Position numbers and translations under genes: made by a program. Below are positions 17,655 through 27,064 of a DNA stretch of 64,000 bases, piece after piece. Origin of the DNA: Crocinitomix sp044361315. GTDB lineage: Bacteria > Bacteroidota > Bacteroidia > Flavobacteriales_D > Crocinitomicaceae. Position 1 is the stretch's first letter. The number at the start of each line of letters is the position of its first letter. Below the pieces are notes generated by a model. It made no database searches, was not told the DNA's origin, and was given only the letters and a program-made list of their open reading frames with translations. The DNA lies in contig JBIKJA010000007.1 in assembly GCA_044361315.1 (NCBI GenBank), forward strand, positions 1 through 64,000. The letters are read 5' to 3'.

Positions 17655-17985
17655 TTCACCGATTTCGTGGAGTGATTTTGATAAAATTGAGATGCGCGTA
17701 GGCACGATTGAACATGCCGAATTTTTTGAAAAAGCGCACAAACCAGCTTATCAACTAGTAATTAATTTTGGTGACTTGGGCATGAAAAAATCATCCGCCC
17801 AACTCACTAAAAATTACCAAGCCTTCGAATTAATTGGAAAGCAAATCGTGGCGGTGGTTAATTTTCCACCCAAAAAAATTGCCAATTTCATGAGTGAATG
17901 CCTTGTTTTAGGGGCTGTAGATGGTGAATTTGTGACACTTCTCTCCCCTACTTCTCCAATCAAAAATGGACTGCGGATTACATAA
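17647..17985 (+). CDS. csaA: tRNA-binding-domain protein, CsaA-like
   Basis: A 112-residue stand-alone OB-fold tRNA-binding domain. It opens SWSDFDKIEMRVGTI, the strand pattern of the family, with later blocks KKSSAQLTKNY, IVAVVNFPPKKIANFMSECLVLGA and a C-terminal PIKNGLRIT. CsaA homologues bind tRNA and have chaperone-like activity in some bacteria. It overlaps the response-regulator stop, so it is co-transcribed with the two-component genes, though a shared function is not evident. Confidence 0.9.
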   Translation: MNNSPISWSDFDKIEMRVGTIEHAEFFEKAHKPAYQLVINFGDLGMKKSSAQLTKNYQAFELIGKQIVAVVNFPPKKIANFMSECLVLGAVDGEFVTLLSPTSPIKNGLRIT

Positions 17986-17999
17986 TCAATGAATATTTC

Positions 18000-18007
18000 T
18001 ACTTTTG
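18000..18007 (+). promoter_or_regulatory. Putative -7 element for DUF4920 gene
   Basis: TACTTTTG matches TAnnTTTG, 17 bp upstream of the ATG at 18025. No -33 TTTG at the usual spacing, so a weak or regulated promoter is possible. Confidence 0.4.
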
Positions 18008-18024
18008 TACCAAATTTATAACAC

Positions 18025-18573
18025 ATGAAAAATTACCTTATTTTAAGTATTTTATTGGCAAGTGGTCTTGTTTTGACCCAATGTGGAAACACCGACAAAA
18101 CAGTTTCTACCGAAAAAACGGGCAGTAGTCTTGCTTTTAATGGGGTCGATCGTGGCGAATATATTCTTTATGGTCATTCAGATTTGAATGCTAAAGGAGA
18201 GATCAATACGTTACAACAAATGAATGAAACCTTGCAAGCAACAGGTGTATTTGAAGGTAAGATTGCCATTACAATCAACGAAGTGTGCAAAAAAGCAGGG
18301 TGTTGGATTACTTTTGACAACGAAGGAAAAGATCCAGTTCGCGTATTTTTCAGAGATCATTTTACCATACCTACCGCAACACCTTCGGGAACTTCAGCGA
18401 TATTATTAGGAATTGCCAACCAAGATACCTTAACGGTAGAATTTCAAAAACATTTATTGGATGATGCGGTGGAAGCGGGTAAAAAAGTAGAGCAAGCTGC
18501 TTACGATGCAATCGCAGAAGACATTATCGAACTAACATTTGACTGTGAAGCGATTTTGGTGAAAAAACCATAG
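18025..18573 (+). CDS. DUF4920 lipoprotein
   Basis: A 182-residue lipoprotein with a signal ending LVLTQC (Cys20). The mature protein carries the DUF4920 pattern: NEVCKKAGCWITFDNEGKDPVRVFFRDHF, in which the paired Cys and a Cys-Trp pair recall a metal or redox site. The late block AYDAIAEDIIELTFDCEAILV follows. The function of the family is not established. Convergent with waaA, with only 9 bp between stops. Confidence 0.85.
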   Translation: MKNYLILSILLASGLVLTQCGNTDKTVSTEKTGSSLAFNGVDRGEYILYGHSDLNAKGEINTLQQMNETLQATGVFEGKIAITINEVCKKAGCWITFDNEGKDPVRVFFRDHFTIPTATPSGTSAILLGIANQDTLTVEFQKHLLDDAVEAGKKVEQAAYDAIAEDIIELTFDCEAILVKKP

Positions 18574-18582
18574 GTTCATAAA

Positions 18583-19788
18583 TCACTCACTTATTACAGA
18601 AAGAATTTTAGCGGTTGCACCTAACCTTGCGAGCATAAAATCGCGCACTTTTTGGCTTTGATCTTCATGACTTAGTTTTGAAAACAGGGTTGAAAATTCA
18701 TCGGCATTATGCACTGAAAATCCGATTCCTGCTTCGATAAATTCGGTTGCTTCATAAAATTTGGAGAATTTATTTCCAAAAATTACGCATACATTAAAAG
18801 CCGCAGGTTCTAAAATATTGTGTAATCCTTTTCCAAAGGCACCGCCAACGTAGGCAAGATTGGCATATTGGTATACATTCATCAACATACCAACATTGTC
18901 AATGATAAGTATTTGAGCATCTGAAGACCCATTTGCTAAGTTAGAATACCTCACACTCTTTTTCGTAAAAATGCGTTCGATGTCTTGAACGCGGTCTTCG
19001 CTCACCTCGTGAGGTGCGATGATTACTTTCCACTCAAAATCAGGATGATTGATGGTGTCTTTTAATACCGCATCATCCGCTGCCCAAGATGAACCGACGA
19101 CCAACACTTTTGAGCCATTAATAAAAGCTTCGATGGCAGGATAGGCTTGCACATTTTTCGCATTTCCAAGCACCCGATCGTAACGCGGATCACCTGCTAA
19201 AATTCCTTTCACTTTAATTGTTTTTAATAAGTCGAGTGATTTTAAATCTTGGACAAAAACTTGGTCAAATGCATGTAAAACCGACTGCATAAATCCACCA
19301 TAAGGTTTAAAAAACAGTTGATTTTTTCGAAATACCGCCGCTACCGAATAAACCCGAGATCCTTGCTTTTTTGCTTCAAAAATGTAGGTAGCCCAAAACT
19401 CATACTTCACAAAAAAAACCTGATCGGGTTTGATTTTAGCCAAAAATCGCGCAACATTCTTATTCGTTTCTCGAGGGAGATACGTTACCAAATCGGCGAG
19501 GGCATAATTTTTTCTAATTTCATATCCCGAAGGAGAAAAAAAAGTCACAACAATTTGGCAATCTCGTTGATTTTTCAACGCTTCGATGAGCGGACGTCCT
19601 TGTTCAAACTCTCCTAAACTTGCACAATGAAACCAATAAAGAGGCTTTTCAGTTCGTTGCCAATTATCAAGGTGTTCCCACACCATTTTCCGCCCTTGCA
19701 TCCAACGTTTTGCTTTGGGATTCCACAACGAAGCCAACCGAATGAGAAAACAATATCCTCGAACACCAAATAAATAAACCCAACCCAT
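18583..19788 (-). CDS. waaA: 3-deoxy-D-manno-octulosonic acid (Kdo) transferase
   Basis: Transfers Kdo from CMP-Kdo to lipid A precursor at the inner membrane. It opens with a hydrophobic anchor (YLFGVRGYCFLIRLASL). The family block WFHCASLGEFEQGRPLIEAL holds the catalytic Glu. GSSWAADD, APHEV and GGAFGKGLHNILEPAAFN mark the nucleotide-binding half. Length 401 is normal. Its ATG overlaps the stop of the upstream outer-membrane gene (TAATG), showing coupling. It indicates the organism makes Kdo-containing lipopolysaccharide, consistent with LptE above. Confidence 0.94.
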   Translation of the reverse strand: MGWVYLFGVRGYCFLIRLASLWNPKAKRWMQGRKMVWEHLDNWQRTEKPLYWFHCASLGEFEQGRPLIEALKNQRDCQIVVTFFSPSGYEIRKNYALADLVTYLPRETNKNVARFLAKIKPDQVFFVKYEFWATYIFEAKKQGSRVYSVAAVFRKNQLFFKPYGGFMQSVLHAFDQVFVQDLKSLDLLKTIKVKGILAGDPRYDRVLGNAKNVQAYPAIEAFINGSKVLVVGSSWAADDAVLKDTINHPDFEWKVIIAPHEVSEDRVQDIERIFTKKSVRYSNLANGSSDAQILIIDNVGMLMNVYQYANLAYVGGAFGKGLHNILEPAAFNVCVIFGNKFSKFYEATEFIEAGIGFSVHNADEFSTLFSKLSHEDQSQKVRDFMLARLGATAKILSVISE

Positions 19789-20534
19789 TAATCGTAATAA
19801 AATTCACCCCGCGTTCGCTGAGCAATTGGGATGATCCAACCAACTTTAAGTGAATTCAACAAATCCAATCGCAGATCAGTTTCTGTGCCTCCGGTATCAA
19901 AATTATAGCTCCGCATGTTAACGGTAAAACCTTGCACAAATTCAAAACCACCATAAAAACGAATTAAGCGAAAATTTGATTGAAAAAGATAACCAACAAA
20001 TTGTCGAGTCGAAAAACCCATCGACAATTTATCATAACCTTTTCGATAATCCCCTTCTAATTGGGGAACCACATCGTATAAACTTTCAATCCGAATTTTA
20101 TGCGCCATGAATCCTAGACCACCTGAAACCCAAATCCCCGAATTGGCATTATTTCCAAAACGGGTAAATACGTATCCAACCGAAGCATGCGTCGTCAATC
20201 CCCTGAATAAATACAAAATATTTGCTGGCTCACCAGCATAGGAAGTTATTTGCCCTGAGCTATTGTAAAGATTGGAAAAAATAGCTGTATCTTTAAATGT
20301 TTTTCCAAAAACAAAGCTCGAATTAAGTCCAAAAATTAAATTGCTTTTTAATTTATATTCAATATCTAGGCCAATTGAACTATTAAAACCCCATCGATTT
20401 GCTAAATCACCGCTCGTAAAGTTCGCCTTATAATTCGCTCCAACAATAAGAGTATTCCGAGACGAATCTCGCATATTCGTTTGAGCAAACGAGAAACTCG
20501 ACAAAAAGCAAACAATTATTACTACAATTCTCAT
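19788..20534 (-). CDS. Outer-membrane beta-barrel-like protein
   Basis: A 248-residue protein with a signal peptide (RIVVIIVCFLSSFSFAQ) followed by alternating amphipathic strands typical of small Bacteroidota barrels (GLDIEYKLKSNLIFGLNSSFVFG, HASVGYVFTRF, GIWVSGGLGFMAHKI). No known family motif is recognised. It is translationally coupled to waaA. The candidate -7 box at 20546-20539 leaves essentially no 5' leader, so its mRNA may be leaderless. Confidence 0.8.
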   Translation of the reverse strand: MRIVVIIVCFLSSFSFAQTNMRDSSRNTLIVGANYKANFTSGDLANRWGFNSSIGLDIEYKLKSNLIFGLNSSFVFGKTFKDTAIFSNLYNSSGQITSYAGEPANILYLFRGLTTHASVGYVFTRFGNNANSGIWVSGGLGFMAHKIRIESLYDVVPQLEGDYRKGYDKLSMGFSTRQFVGYLFQSNFRLIRFYGGFEFVQGFTVNMRSYNFDTGGTETDLRLDLLNSLKVGWIIPIAQRTRGEFYYD

Positions 20535-20538
20535 AGTA

Positions 20539-20546
20539 CAAATTTA
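20539..20546 (-). promoter_or_regulatory. Putative -7 element, near-leaderless, for the outer-membrane protein/waaA pair
   Basis: Minus-strand TAAATTTG ends 5 bp before the ATG at 20534. With initiation 4-8 nt downstream the transcript would begin at or within a base or two of the start codon. No in-frame later Met fits a signal peptide. Confidence 0.4.
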
Positions 20547-20590
20547 AAAAAAGCCTAGCAAAGAAACGCTTAAAAGCAGATATTATTGGC

Positions 20591-20598
20591 TATATTTG
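20591..20598 (+). promoter_or_regulatory. Putative -7 element for nucleotide-sugar operon
   Basis: TATATTTG matches TAnnTTTG, 34 bp upstream of the first gene of the seven-gene operon, in the divergent intergenic region. A -33 TTTG at standard spacing is not visible. Confidence 0.4.
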
Positions 20599-20632
20599 CC
20601 AAGTTTAAGAAATTGTTAATAATTATTCCTGT

Positions 20633-21763
20633 ATGAAGCAAATACAAATGGTTGATTTGATTTCTCAATATGAGCAAATTAAACCTCAAATTCAAACTGC
20701 ATTGGAAGATGTCATGTCGAAAGCACAGTTCATTAATGGACCAGAAGTGAAAGAATTCCAAGCTGAATTGGAACAATATTTAGCAGTTAACCATGTGATT
20801 CCTTGTGCAAACGGCACAGACGCGCTTCAAATTGCTATGATGGCAATTGGTTTAAGGCCCGGTGATGAAGTGATCACTGCAAATTTTACGTATGTGGCAA
20901 CTGCAGAAGTAATTGCTTTACTTGGGCTTTCTCCGGTGTTGGTAGATGTTTATCCTGATACATTTGATATTGATGTTGAAGCAATTGAGCGTGCGATCAC
21001 GCCTAAAACAAAAGCCATTGTACCTGTTCATTTATTTGGGCAATGTGCCAATATGGAAGCGATCATGAGTTTGGCGAAAAAACACAACCTCTTTGTCATC
21101 GAAGATAATGCCCAAGCAATTGGGGCTGAATATACTTTCTCTGATGGAACAGTTAAAAAAGCTGGAACCATCGGAACAGTAGGATGTACTTCATTTTTTC
21201 CTTCAAAAAACCTTGGTTGTTATGGGGATGGTGGCGCAATTTTCACCAATGACAGCGACCTAGCCGCTAAAATTAAAATTATTGCCAACCACGGACAATC
21301 AACTTTATACATTCATGATTCAATTGGGGTAAACTCGCGATTGGACAGTATGCAAGCGGCTGTTTTACGCATCAAATTGAGAGATTTGGACAATTATGCG
21401 GTTGGAAGAAATAGAGCAGCTAGTTATTATGATACCGCTTTTGCCAACAACTCTAAAATTAAAACGCCGGCGCGTGCAAAAAACACAAACCATGTCTTTC
21501 ATCAATACACCATGCAATTAGATTCAAGTATTGACAGAGCTGAATTGCGCACTGCATTAAGTGAAAAAGGAATTCCTGCGATGATTTATTATCCAATTCC
21601 ACTACACATGCAAAAAGCTTATTCAGATCCAAGATACAAAGCAGGCGATTTTCCTGTGACCGAAAAATTATGTGCTTGTGTCATTTCATTGCCGATGCAC
21701 CCGCTTTTGGATGACGAACAATTAAAATATATCACGGACGCAGTAAACGCACTTGTTCAATGA
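20633..21763 (+). CDS. wbpE: UDP-3-keto-GlcNAcA aminotransferase (WbpE/WlbC-like)
   Basis: DegT-family PLP aminotransferase of 376 residues: QMVDLISQY start, CANGTDALQIAM cofactor cradle, FVIEDNAQAIGAEY, and the Schiff-base lysine in FFPSKNLGCYGDGGA. Similarity in wording to WbpE/WlbC, plus WbpD-, WbpB- and WbpA/TviB-like genes in the same operon, points to conversion of UDP-3-keto-GlcNAc-uronate to the 3-amino sugar. The stop overlaps the next start (ATGA). It is the first gene of the operon. Confidence 0.88.
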   Translation: MKQIQMVDLISQYEQIKPQIQTALEDVMSKAQFINGPEVKEFQAELEQYLAVNHVIPCANGTDALQIAMMAIGLRPGDEVITANFTYVATAEVIALLGLSPVLVDVYPDTFDIDVEAIERAITPKTKAIVPVHLFGQCANMEAIMSLAKKHNLFVIEDNAQAIGAEYTFSDGTVKKAGTIGTVGCTSFFPSKNLGCYGDGGAIFTNDSDLAAKIKIIANHGQSTLYIHDSIGVNSRLDSMQAAVLRIKLRDLDNYAVGRNRAASYYDTAFANNSKIKTPARAKNTNHVFHQYTMQLDSSIDRAELRTALSEKGIPAMIYYPIPLHMQKAYSDPRYKAGDFPVTEKLCACVISLPMHPLLDDEQLKYITDAVNALVQ

Positions 21764-23073
21764 AAAGAATTGCTGTAATAGGCTCTGGATACGTAGGATT
21801 GGTGACAGGGACCTGTTTTGCGGAAACAGGCAACAATGTAATATGTGTTGATATCGACCAGGAAAAAGTGTTGAAAATGCAAAATGGGATTGTACCTATT
21901 TACGAACCACATTTGGACACCATTTTCGAACGAAACATCCGTGAAGAACGCTTAACATTTACCACTGATTTAAAAAGTGCGGTCGATGCTTCGGAAATCA
22001 TCTTTTTAGCTTTGCCGACGCCTCCTGGTGAAGATGGTTCGGCGGATTTGAGTTACATTTTAGGAGTAGCGGAGGCATTAGGCAAAATCATGTCTTCGTA
22101 TAAGGTAATTGTAGATAAATCGACAGTGCCAGTTGGCACGGCAGAAAAAGTTCACGCAGCAATCTTAAAACATGCAAAAGTTGAATTTGACGTTGTTTCT
22201 AATCCTGAATTTCTAAGAGAAGGGTTTGCTGTGGATGATTTTTTAAAACCTGATCGGGTGGTGATTGGTACACGTTCCGAACGGGCAAAAACAGCAATGA
22301 AAGAATTGTATAAACCATTTGTAAGACAAGGGAATCCAATACTTTTTATGGATGAAAAATCGGCCGAATTAACCAAATATGCCGCCAATTCATTTTTAGC
22401 CACCAAAATCACCTTCATGAATGAAATCGCAAATTTTTGCGAATTAGTAGGTGCGGATGTGGATGCGGTAAGAATTGGAATTGGCTCGGATACACGAATT
22501 GGAAAACGGTTTTTATTTCCAGGAATTGGTTACGGCGGAAGTTGTTTCCCAAAAGATGTTCAAGCCTTGGTAAAATCTGGAAAAGAAGTTAATTATAATT
22601 TTGAAATTATTGATGCGGTATTGCGTGTAAACGATGTGCAAAAACTTCGGTTAGTTGAAAAATTAAAAAACCACTATGGTTCTTTAAAATCGAAACACTT
22701 TGCCCTTTGGGGATTAGCGTTTAAACCAGATACAGATGACATTCGCGAAGCACCCGCTTTATATATCATTGATGCCTTGCTTTCAGAAGGAGCTACAATA
22801 TGTGCTTTTGATCCCGAAGCCATGGAAAATGTGAAAAAAATCTATGGAAGTAAAATCACTTTTGTAGAGAATCAATACCATGCGCTAGAAAACAGTGATG
22901 CATTATTAATCGCCACTGAATGGGGAGCATTTAGAAATCCAGATTTTGATCGAATCAAATCAACCCTTAAATCACCGAAGATTTTTGACGGGAGAAATTT
23001 ATTTGACTTGGAAGAAATGAATGGTAAAGGTATTTATTACGAAAGCATTGGTCGTGAAACGGTTTTAAGTTAA
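21760..23073 (+). CDS. ugd: UDP-glucose 6-dehydrogenase
   Basis: Four-electron oxidation of UDP-glucose to UDP-glucuronate. It has the Rossmann start KRIAVIGSGYVGLVTGTCFAE and LPTPPGEDGSADLSYI, and STVPVGTAEKV. The catalytic cysteine lies in FPGIGYGGSCFPKD. The C-terminal UDP-binding half has ALWGLAFKPDTDDIREAPA. Length 437 is standard. It feeds the UDP-xylose synthase that starts 1 bp downstream. Confidence 0.95.
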   Translation: MKRIAVIGSGYVGLVTGTCFAETGNNVICVDIDQEKVLKMQNGIVPIYEPHLDTIFERNIREERLTFTTDLKSAVDASEIIFLALPTPPGEDGSADLSYILGVAEALGKIMSSYKVIVDKSTVPVGTAEKVHAAILKHAKVEFDVVSNPEFLREGFAVDDFLKPDRVVIGTRSERAKTAMKELYKPFVRQGNPILFMDEKSAELTKYAANSFLATKITFMNEIANFCELVGADVDAVRIGIGSDTRIGKRFLFPGIGYGGSCFPKDVQALVKSGKEVNYNFEIIDAVLRVNDVQKLRLVEKLKNHYGSLKSKHFALWGLAFKPDTDDIREAPALYIIDALLSEGATICAFDPEAMENVKKIYGSKITFVENQYHALENSDALLIATEWGAFRNPDFDRIKSTLKSPKIFDGRNLFDLEEMNGKGIYYESIGRETVLS

Positions 23074-23074
23074 G

Positions 23075-24070
23075 ATGGGAAAAAGAAAAAAAATATTAAT
23101 CACGGGCGCTGCGGGGTTTTTAGGATCTCATTTATGTGATCGGTTTGTAAAAGATGATTACCATGTAATTGCGATGGACAACCTTATTACTGGACGTTTA
23201 AAAAATATTGAACATCTTTTCCCTCTTGAGAACTTTGAATTTTATAACCACGATGTCAGTAAATTTATTCATATTCCTGGCGAATTGGATTATATCCTCC
23301 ATTTTGCCTCCCCTGCCAGCCCGATTGATTACCTTAAAATTCCAATTCAAACCTTAAAAGTAGGTTCGTTAGGAATTCACAATTGTTTGGGATTGGCAAA
23401 AGTAAAAAATGCCCGATTGATGATTGCATCGACCTCTGAGGTATATGGCGATCCGCAAGTACATCCGCAAACGGAAGAATATTGGGGACATGTTAATCCT
23501 ATTGGTCCACGCGGTGTCTATGACGAGGCGAAACGATTTCAAGAAGCAATTACGATGGCGTATCATACCTTTCATCAGGTTGAAACTAGAATTGTAAGGA
23601 TTTTTAATACCTACGGACCTCGAATGCGCTTAAATGATGGAAGAGTTTTACCTGCCTTTATTGGACAAGCATTAAGAGGTGAAGATTTAACGGTTTTTGG
23701 CGATGGCTCTCAAACCCGGTCTTTTTGTTATGTAGATGATTTGGTAGAAGGGATTGTGAGATTATTACATTCTGACTATGTTTATCCTGTAAATATTGGA
23801 AATCCAAACGAAATTACCATTCGTGATTTTGCCGAAGAAATTATTCAATTAACGGGCACCAGTCAAAAAGTAATTTATCAGAATTTACCTTTAGACGATC
23901 CAAAACAGCGTCAACCGGACATTACAAAAGCGAGAGAACTTTTGAATTGGGAACCAAAAATTGACCGTGCCGAAGGATTAAAACGAACCTACGCATATTT
24001 TAAAAGCCTGACTTTGGCGGAATTAAATGAGAAGGATCATTATAATTTTGATAAATACATCATTAAATAA
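23075..24070 (+). CDS. uxs: UDP-glucuronate decarboxylase (UDP-xylose synthase)
   Basis: Extended short-chain dehydrogenase converting UDP-GlcA to UDP-xylose. It has NAD motif ITGAAGFLGSHLC, HFASPASPIDYLKIP, STSEVYGDP, and catalytic Tyr-x3-Lys in GVYDEAKR. RIFNTYGPRM and GDGSQTRSFCYVDDLVEG are signature blocks of the UXS family. Placed directly after ugd, together completing UDP-Glc to UDP-Xyl. A 60-bp gap follows, so wbpD may have some independent expression. Confidence 0.93.
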   Translation: MGKRKKILITGAAGFLGSHLCDRFVKDDYHVIAMDNLITGRLKNIEHLFPLENFEFYNHDVSKFIHIPGELDYILHFASPASPIDYLKIPIQTLKVGSLGIHNCLGLAKVKNARLMIASTSEVYGDPQVHPQTEEYWGHVNPIGPRGVYDEAKRFQEAITMAYHTFHQVETRIVRIFNTYGPRMRLNDGRVLPAFIGQALRGEDLTVFGDGSQTRSFCYVDDLVEGIVRLLHSDYVYPVNIGNPNEITIRDFAEEIIQLTGTSQKVIYQNLPLDDPKQRQPDITKARELLNWEPKIDRAEGLKRTYAYFKSLTLAELNEKDHYNFDKYIIK

Positions 24071-24130
24071 GCTCGACAAGTGATAAAATTAATTAACACC
24101 AACTGCGTAAATACTCTTAACCACTAACTT

Positions 24131-24706
24131 ATGGCAACATTTTTCGCACATGAATCGGCCTACATTGACGAAGGTTGTAAAATCGGAGATGATACTAAAA
24201 TTTGGCATTTTTCGCATGTAATGGCTGATTGTGTGATTGGTAAAGGATGTAATATTGGTCAAAATGTTGTAATATCGCCGAATGTAGTTTTGGGGAACAA
24301 TGTAAAAGTTCAAAACAATGTCTCCATTTATACAGGAGTAATTTGTGAAGATGACGTGTTTTTAGGCCCTTCGATGGTGTTCACGAATGTAATGAATCCA
24401 AGGAGTGCAGTAAATAGACGTAACCAATATTTGGAAACTCTCGTTAAAAGGGGAGCGTCAATAGGGGCAAATGCTACGATTGTTTGTGGTAATCCTATCG
24501 GAGAATACGCATTTATTGGCGCAGGATCGGTAGTAACGAAGGAAGTGCCTGATTATGCATTGATTGTGGGGAATCCAGCAAAACAAATTGGTTGGATGAG
24601 TAGTTTTGGACACCGATTGGCATTTGATGAAAAAAATGAAGCGACTTGCCCAGAAAGCAATGAACGCTATAAATTAGAAAATAATAAAGTAACACGAATA
24701 GCATGA
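24131..24706 (+). CDS. wbpD: UDP-3-amino-GlcNAcA N-acetyltransferase (WbpD/WlbB-like)
   Basis: A 191-residue left-handed beta-helix acyltransferase with hexapeptide repeats (IGDDTKIWHFSHV, IGKGCNIGQNVVISPNVVLGNNVKVQNNVSIY) and the family block RGASIGANATIVCGNPIGEYAFIGAGSVVTKEVPDYALIVGNPAKQ, which is split here only for reference. The acetyl-CoA-dependent step makes UDP-2,3-diacetamido-2,3-dideoxy-glucuronate. The stop overlaps the start of the next gene by 4 bp. Confidence 0.92.
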   Translation: MATFFAHESAYIDEGCKIGDDTKIWHFSHVMADCVIGKGCNIGQNVVISPNVVLGNNVKVQNNVSIYTGVICEDDVFLGPSMVFTNVMNPRSAVNRRNQYLETLVKRGASIGANATIVCGNPIGEYAFIGAGSVVTKEVPDYALIVGNPAKQIGWMSSFGHRLAFDEKNEATCPESNERYKLENNKVTRIA

Positions 24707-25743
24707 TCAAAGAAGATCAAAAAGTAAAATTTGCTATTGTTGGCTGTGGTCATATCGGCAAAAGACACGCCACCATGGTGCAACGAAACGACGAATCTGA
24801 ATTAATCGCCATGGTTGACATCAGAGATAAATCGGAATTAGGAATGGAAGATTTTGAAGGTGTTCCGTTTTTCAATACGATTGAAGATTTGATGAACAGC
24901 TGTTTACTATTTGACGTGGTAAACATTTGTAGTCCAAACGGGTTGCATTCGGACCAAGCGCAAATTGCCTTGTCACACAGCCACCACGTGGTTTGTGAAA
25001 AACCGATGGGCTTGTCTAAAGATGGTTGTGAAAGTGTTATTTATACGGCATTACAACATTCAAAACAAGTGTTTTGTGTGATGCAAAACCGCTATTCTCC
25101 TCCATCTGTATGGATTAAAGAAGTGATCGAAAATCAACTCATGGGGGAGATTTATATGGTTCAATTGAACTGTTATTGGAACCGTGATGATCGTTATTAC
25201 AAAAAAGGAAATTGGAAAGGAACTGCTGATTTGGATGGCGGAACACTTTTCACTCAATTTTCACATTTTATTGATATTATGTATTGGTTATTTGGAGATA
25301 TTTCTAATATCCAAGGAAAATTCGCCGATTTCAGTCACCAACATTCGACCGATTTTGAAGATTCAGGCTTTGTAAGTTTTGATTTTATTAAAGGCGGAAT
25401 GGGAAGTTTAAATTATTCAACTTCAGTTTGGGACTCCAATCTTGAAAGTTCAATGACCATTATTGGAAGCAAAGGAAGTGTAAAAATTGGTGGGCAATAT
25501 ATGAACGAAATTGAGCATTGCCATATCGAAAATTATGTGATGCCAGAACTTGCTCCATCCAATCCAGCCAATGATTATGGTGCTTACAAGGGTTCAGCTG
25601 CTAACCATCATTACATTATTGAAAATGTTGTAGATTCTTTAAAAGGAAGAAAAAAACCTACAACCAATGCATTAGAGGGGCTGAAAGTGGTAGAGATTAT
25701 TGAACGTATTTACGCTGTTAGAAATAAACACCTCGAAAAATAA
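24703..25743 (+). CDS. wbpB: UDP-GlcNAcA 3-dehydrogenase (WbpB/WlbA-like, Gfo/Idh/MocA)
   Basis: NAD-dependent oxidoreductase of the Gfo/Idh/MocA family. It has an N-terminal Rossmann domain FAIVGCGHIGKRHA, the EKP motif in HHVVCEKPMGLS, and a C-terminal alpha/beta domain with a DGGTLFTQFSHFIDIMYWLFG block. In the Wbp pathway this enzyme oxidises C3 of UDP-GlcNAc-uronate and regenerates its NAD with 2-oxoglutarate. Assignment is supported by co-operonic WbpE-, WbpD- and WbpA-like genes. Confidence 0.9.
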   Translation: MIKEDQKVKFAIVGCGHIGKRHATMVQRNDESELIAMVDIRDKSELGMEDFEGVPFFNTIEDLMNSCLLFDVVNICSPNGLHSDQAQIALSHSHHVVCEKPMGLSKDGCESVIYTALQHSKQVFCVMQNRYSPPSVWIKEVIENQLMGEIYMVQLNCYWNRDDRYYKKGNWKGTADLDGGTLFTQFSHFIDIMYWLFGDISNIQGKFADFSHQHSTDFEDSGFVSFDFIKGGMGSLNYSTSVWDSNLESSMTIIGSKGSVKIGGQYMNEIEHCHIENYVMPELAPSNPANDYGAYKGSAANHHYIIENVVDSLKGRKKPTTNALEGLKVVEIIERIYAVRNKHLEK

Positions 25744-25752
25744 AGATTAACC

Positions 25753-27057
25753 ATGAACGAAAACATTTACGAAAAACTCGTTAACAAAGAAACAAAACTT
25801 GCCGTTATCGGGTTGGGCTATGTTGGATTACCAATTGCAATTGAATTTGCACGAAAAATTGATGTCATCGGTTTTGACATTAATGAAAAACGTGTGGAAA
25901 TGATGAAAAATAAAATCGATCCAAGCAACGAGTTAGAAGCTTCAGATTTTGAGGGTTGTAGTATAAAATTTACTGCTAATACAGAAGATTTAAAAGCAGC
26001 TACCTTTTTTATTGTTGCTGTTCCTACACCAATTGATCCTAGTAGATTACCAGATCTTACTCCACTTTTGAGTGCAAGTAAAACCGTTGGATTGGCACTA
26101 AAAAAAGGAGATTATGTAGTGTATGAATCAACTGTGTATCCGGGCTGTACAGAGGAAGATTGCATTCCAGTTTTAGAAAGTGTGTCTGGCTTAAAATTTA
26201 TGGATGATTTTAAGGTAGGTTATTCTCCTGAGCGAATCAATCCAGGCGATAAAGAACATACTTTGAGTTCAATTGTGAAAATATCTTCAGGATGCGATCC
26301 TATTTCGGCCGAGCACATTGCAAAAACGTATGAATTGGTGGTTGAAGCTGGGATTCACCGTGCTGCTTCTATTAAAGTTGCTGAGGCTGCAAAAATTATT
26401 GAGAACACACAACGTGATGTAAACATTGCATTGATCAACGAACTTTCGATTATTTTTAACCGTTTAGGGATCAATACGTATGATGTTTTAGAAGCTGCTG
26501 GGACAAAATGGAATTTCTTAAATTTCAAACCTGGTTTGGTTGGTGGACATTGTATTGGTGTCGATCCATATTATTTAACGCACAAAGCGAAACAATTAGG
26601 TTATCATGCGAAAATCATCAATTCTGGACGTTATGTCAATGATTCGATGGGTTTTTATGTCGCAAAACAAGCGGTGAAGAAAATGATTGGACATGGAAAA
26701 AACCCAATGGAATCAAAAGTTTTGATTATGGGAGCTACCTTTAAAGAAGATGTGAGCGATATTCGAAATTCTAAAATTGTGGATGTGATTAGCGAATTGC
26801 AATCATTCGCTTGCTCGGTAGATATAATCGATCCGCACGCAGATACAGAGGAACTATTTCACGAATATGGGTTTAGATTAAAAGAAAATCCAACGAATGA
26901 TTACGATGCGATTATTGTTGCCGTCAACCATAGAGAATATTCCAAATTTACCGAGGCCGATTTTAAAGGGATGATGCGCGATGACAAAGGAATTATCATC
27001 GATTTAAAAGGAATTTATCGCCATATCATAACAAATATCGATTATTGGAGTTTATAA
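25753..27057 (+). CDS. UDP-N-acetylhexosamine 6-dehydrogenase (TviB/WbpA-type)
   Basis: A 434-residue nucleotide-sugar dehydrogenase: LAVIGLGYVGLPIAIEFA, VAVPTPID, YESTVYPGCTEEDCIPVLE, GYSPERINPGDKEH, and catalytic Cys in GLVGGHCIGVDPYYL. The wording is closest to TviB/VipA/WbpO, which act on UDP-GlcNAc or UDP-GalNAc. Pathway logic (wbpB, wbpE and wbpD adjacent) favours UDP-GlcNAc as substrate. Distinct from the ugd copy 2.7 kb upstream. Confidence 0.9.
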   Translation: MNENIYEKLVNKETKLAVIGLGYVGLPIAIEFARKIDVIGFDINEKRVEMMKNKIDPSNELEASDFEGCSIKFTANTEDLKAATFFIVAVPTPIDPSRLPDLTPLLSASKTVGLALKKGDYVVYESTVYPGCTEEDCIPVLESVSGLKFMDDFKVGYSPERINPGDKEHTLSSIVKISSGCDPISAEHIAKTYELVVEAGIHRAASIKVAEAAKIIENTQRDVNIALINELSIIFNRLGINTYDVLEAAGTKWNFLNFKPGLVGGHCIGVDPYYLTHKAKQLGYHAKIINSGRYVNDSMGFYVAKQAVKKMIGHGKNPMESKVLIMGATFKEDVSDIRNSKIVDVISELQSFACSVDIIDPHADTEELFHEYGFRLKENPTNDYDAIIVAVNHREYSKFTEADFKGMMRDDKGIIIDLKGIYRHIITNIDYWSL

Positions 27058-27064
27058 GCACTAG

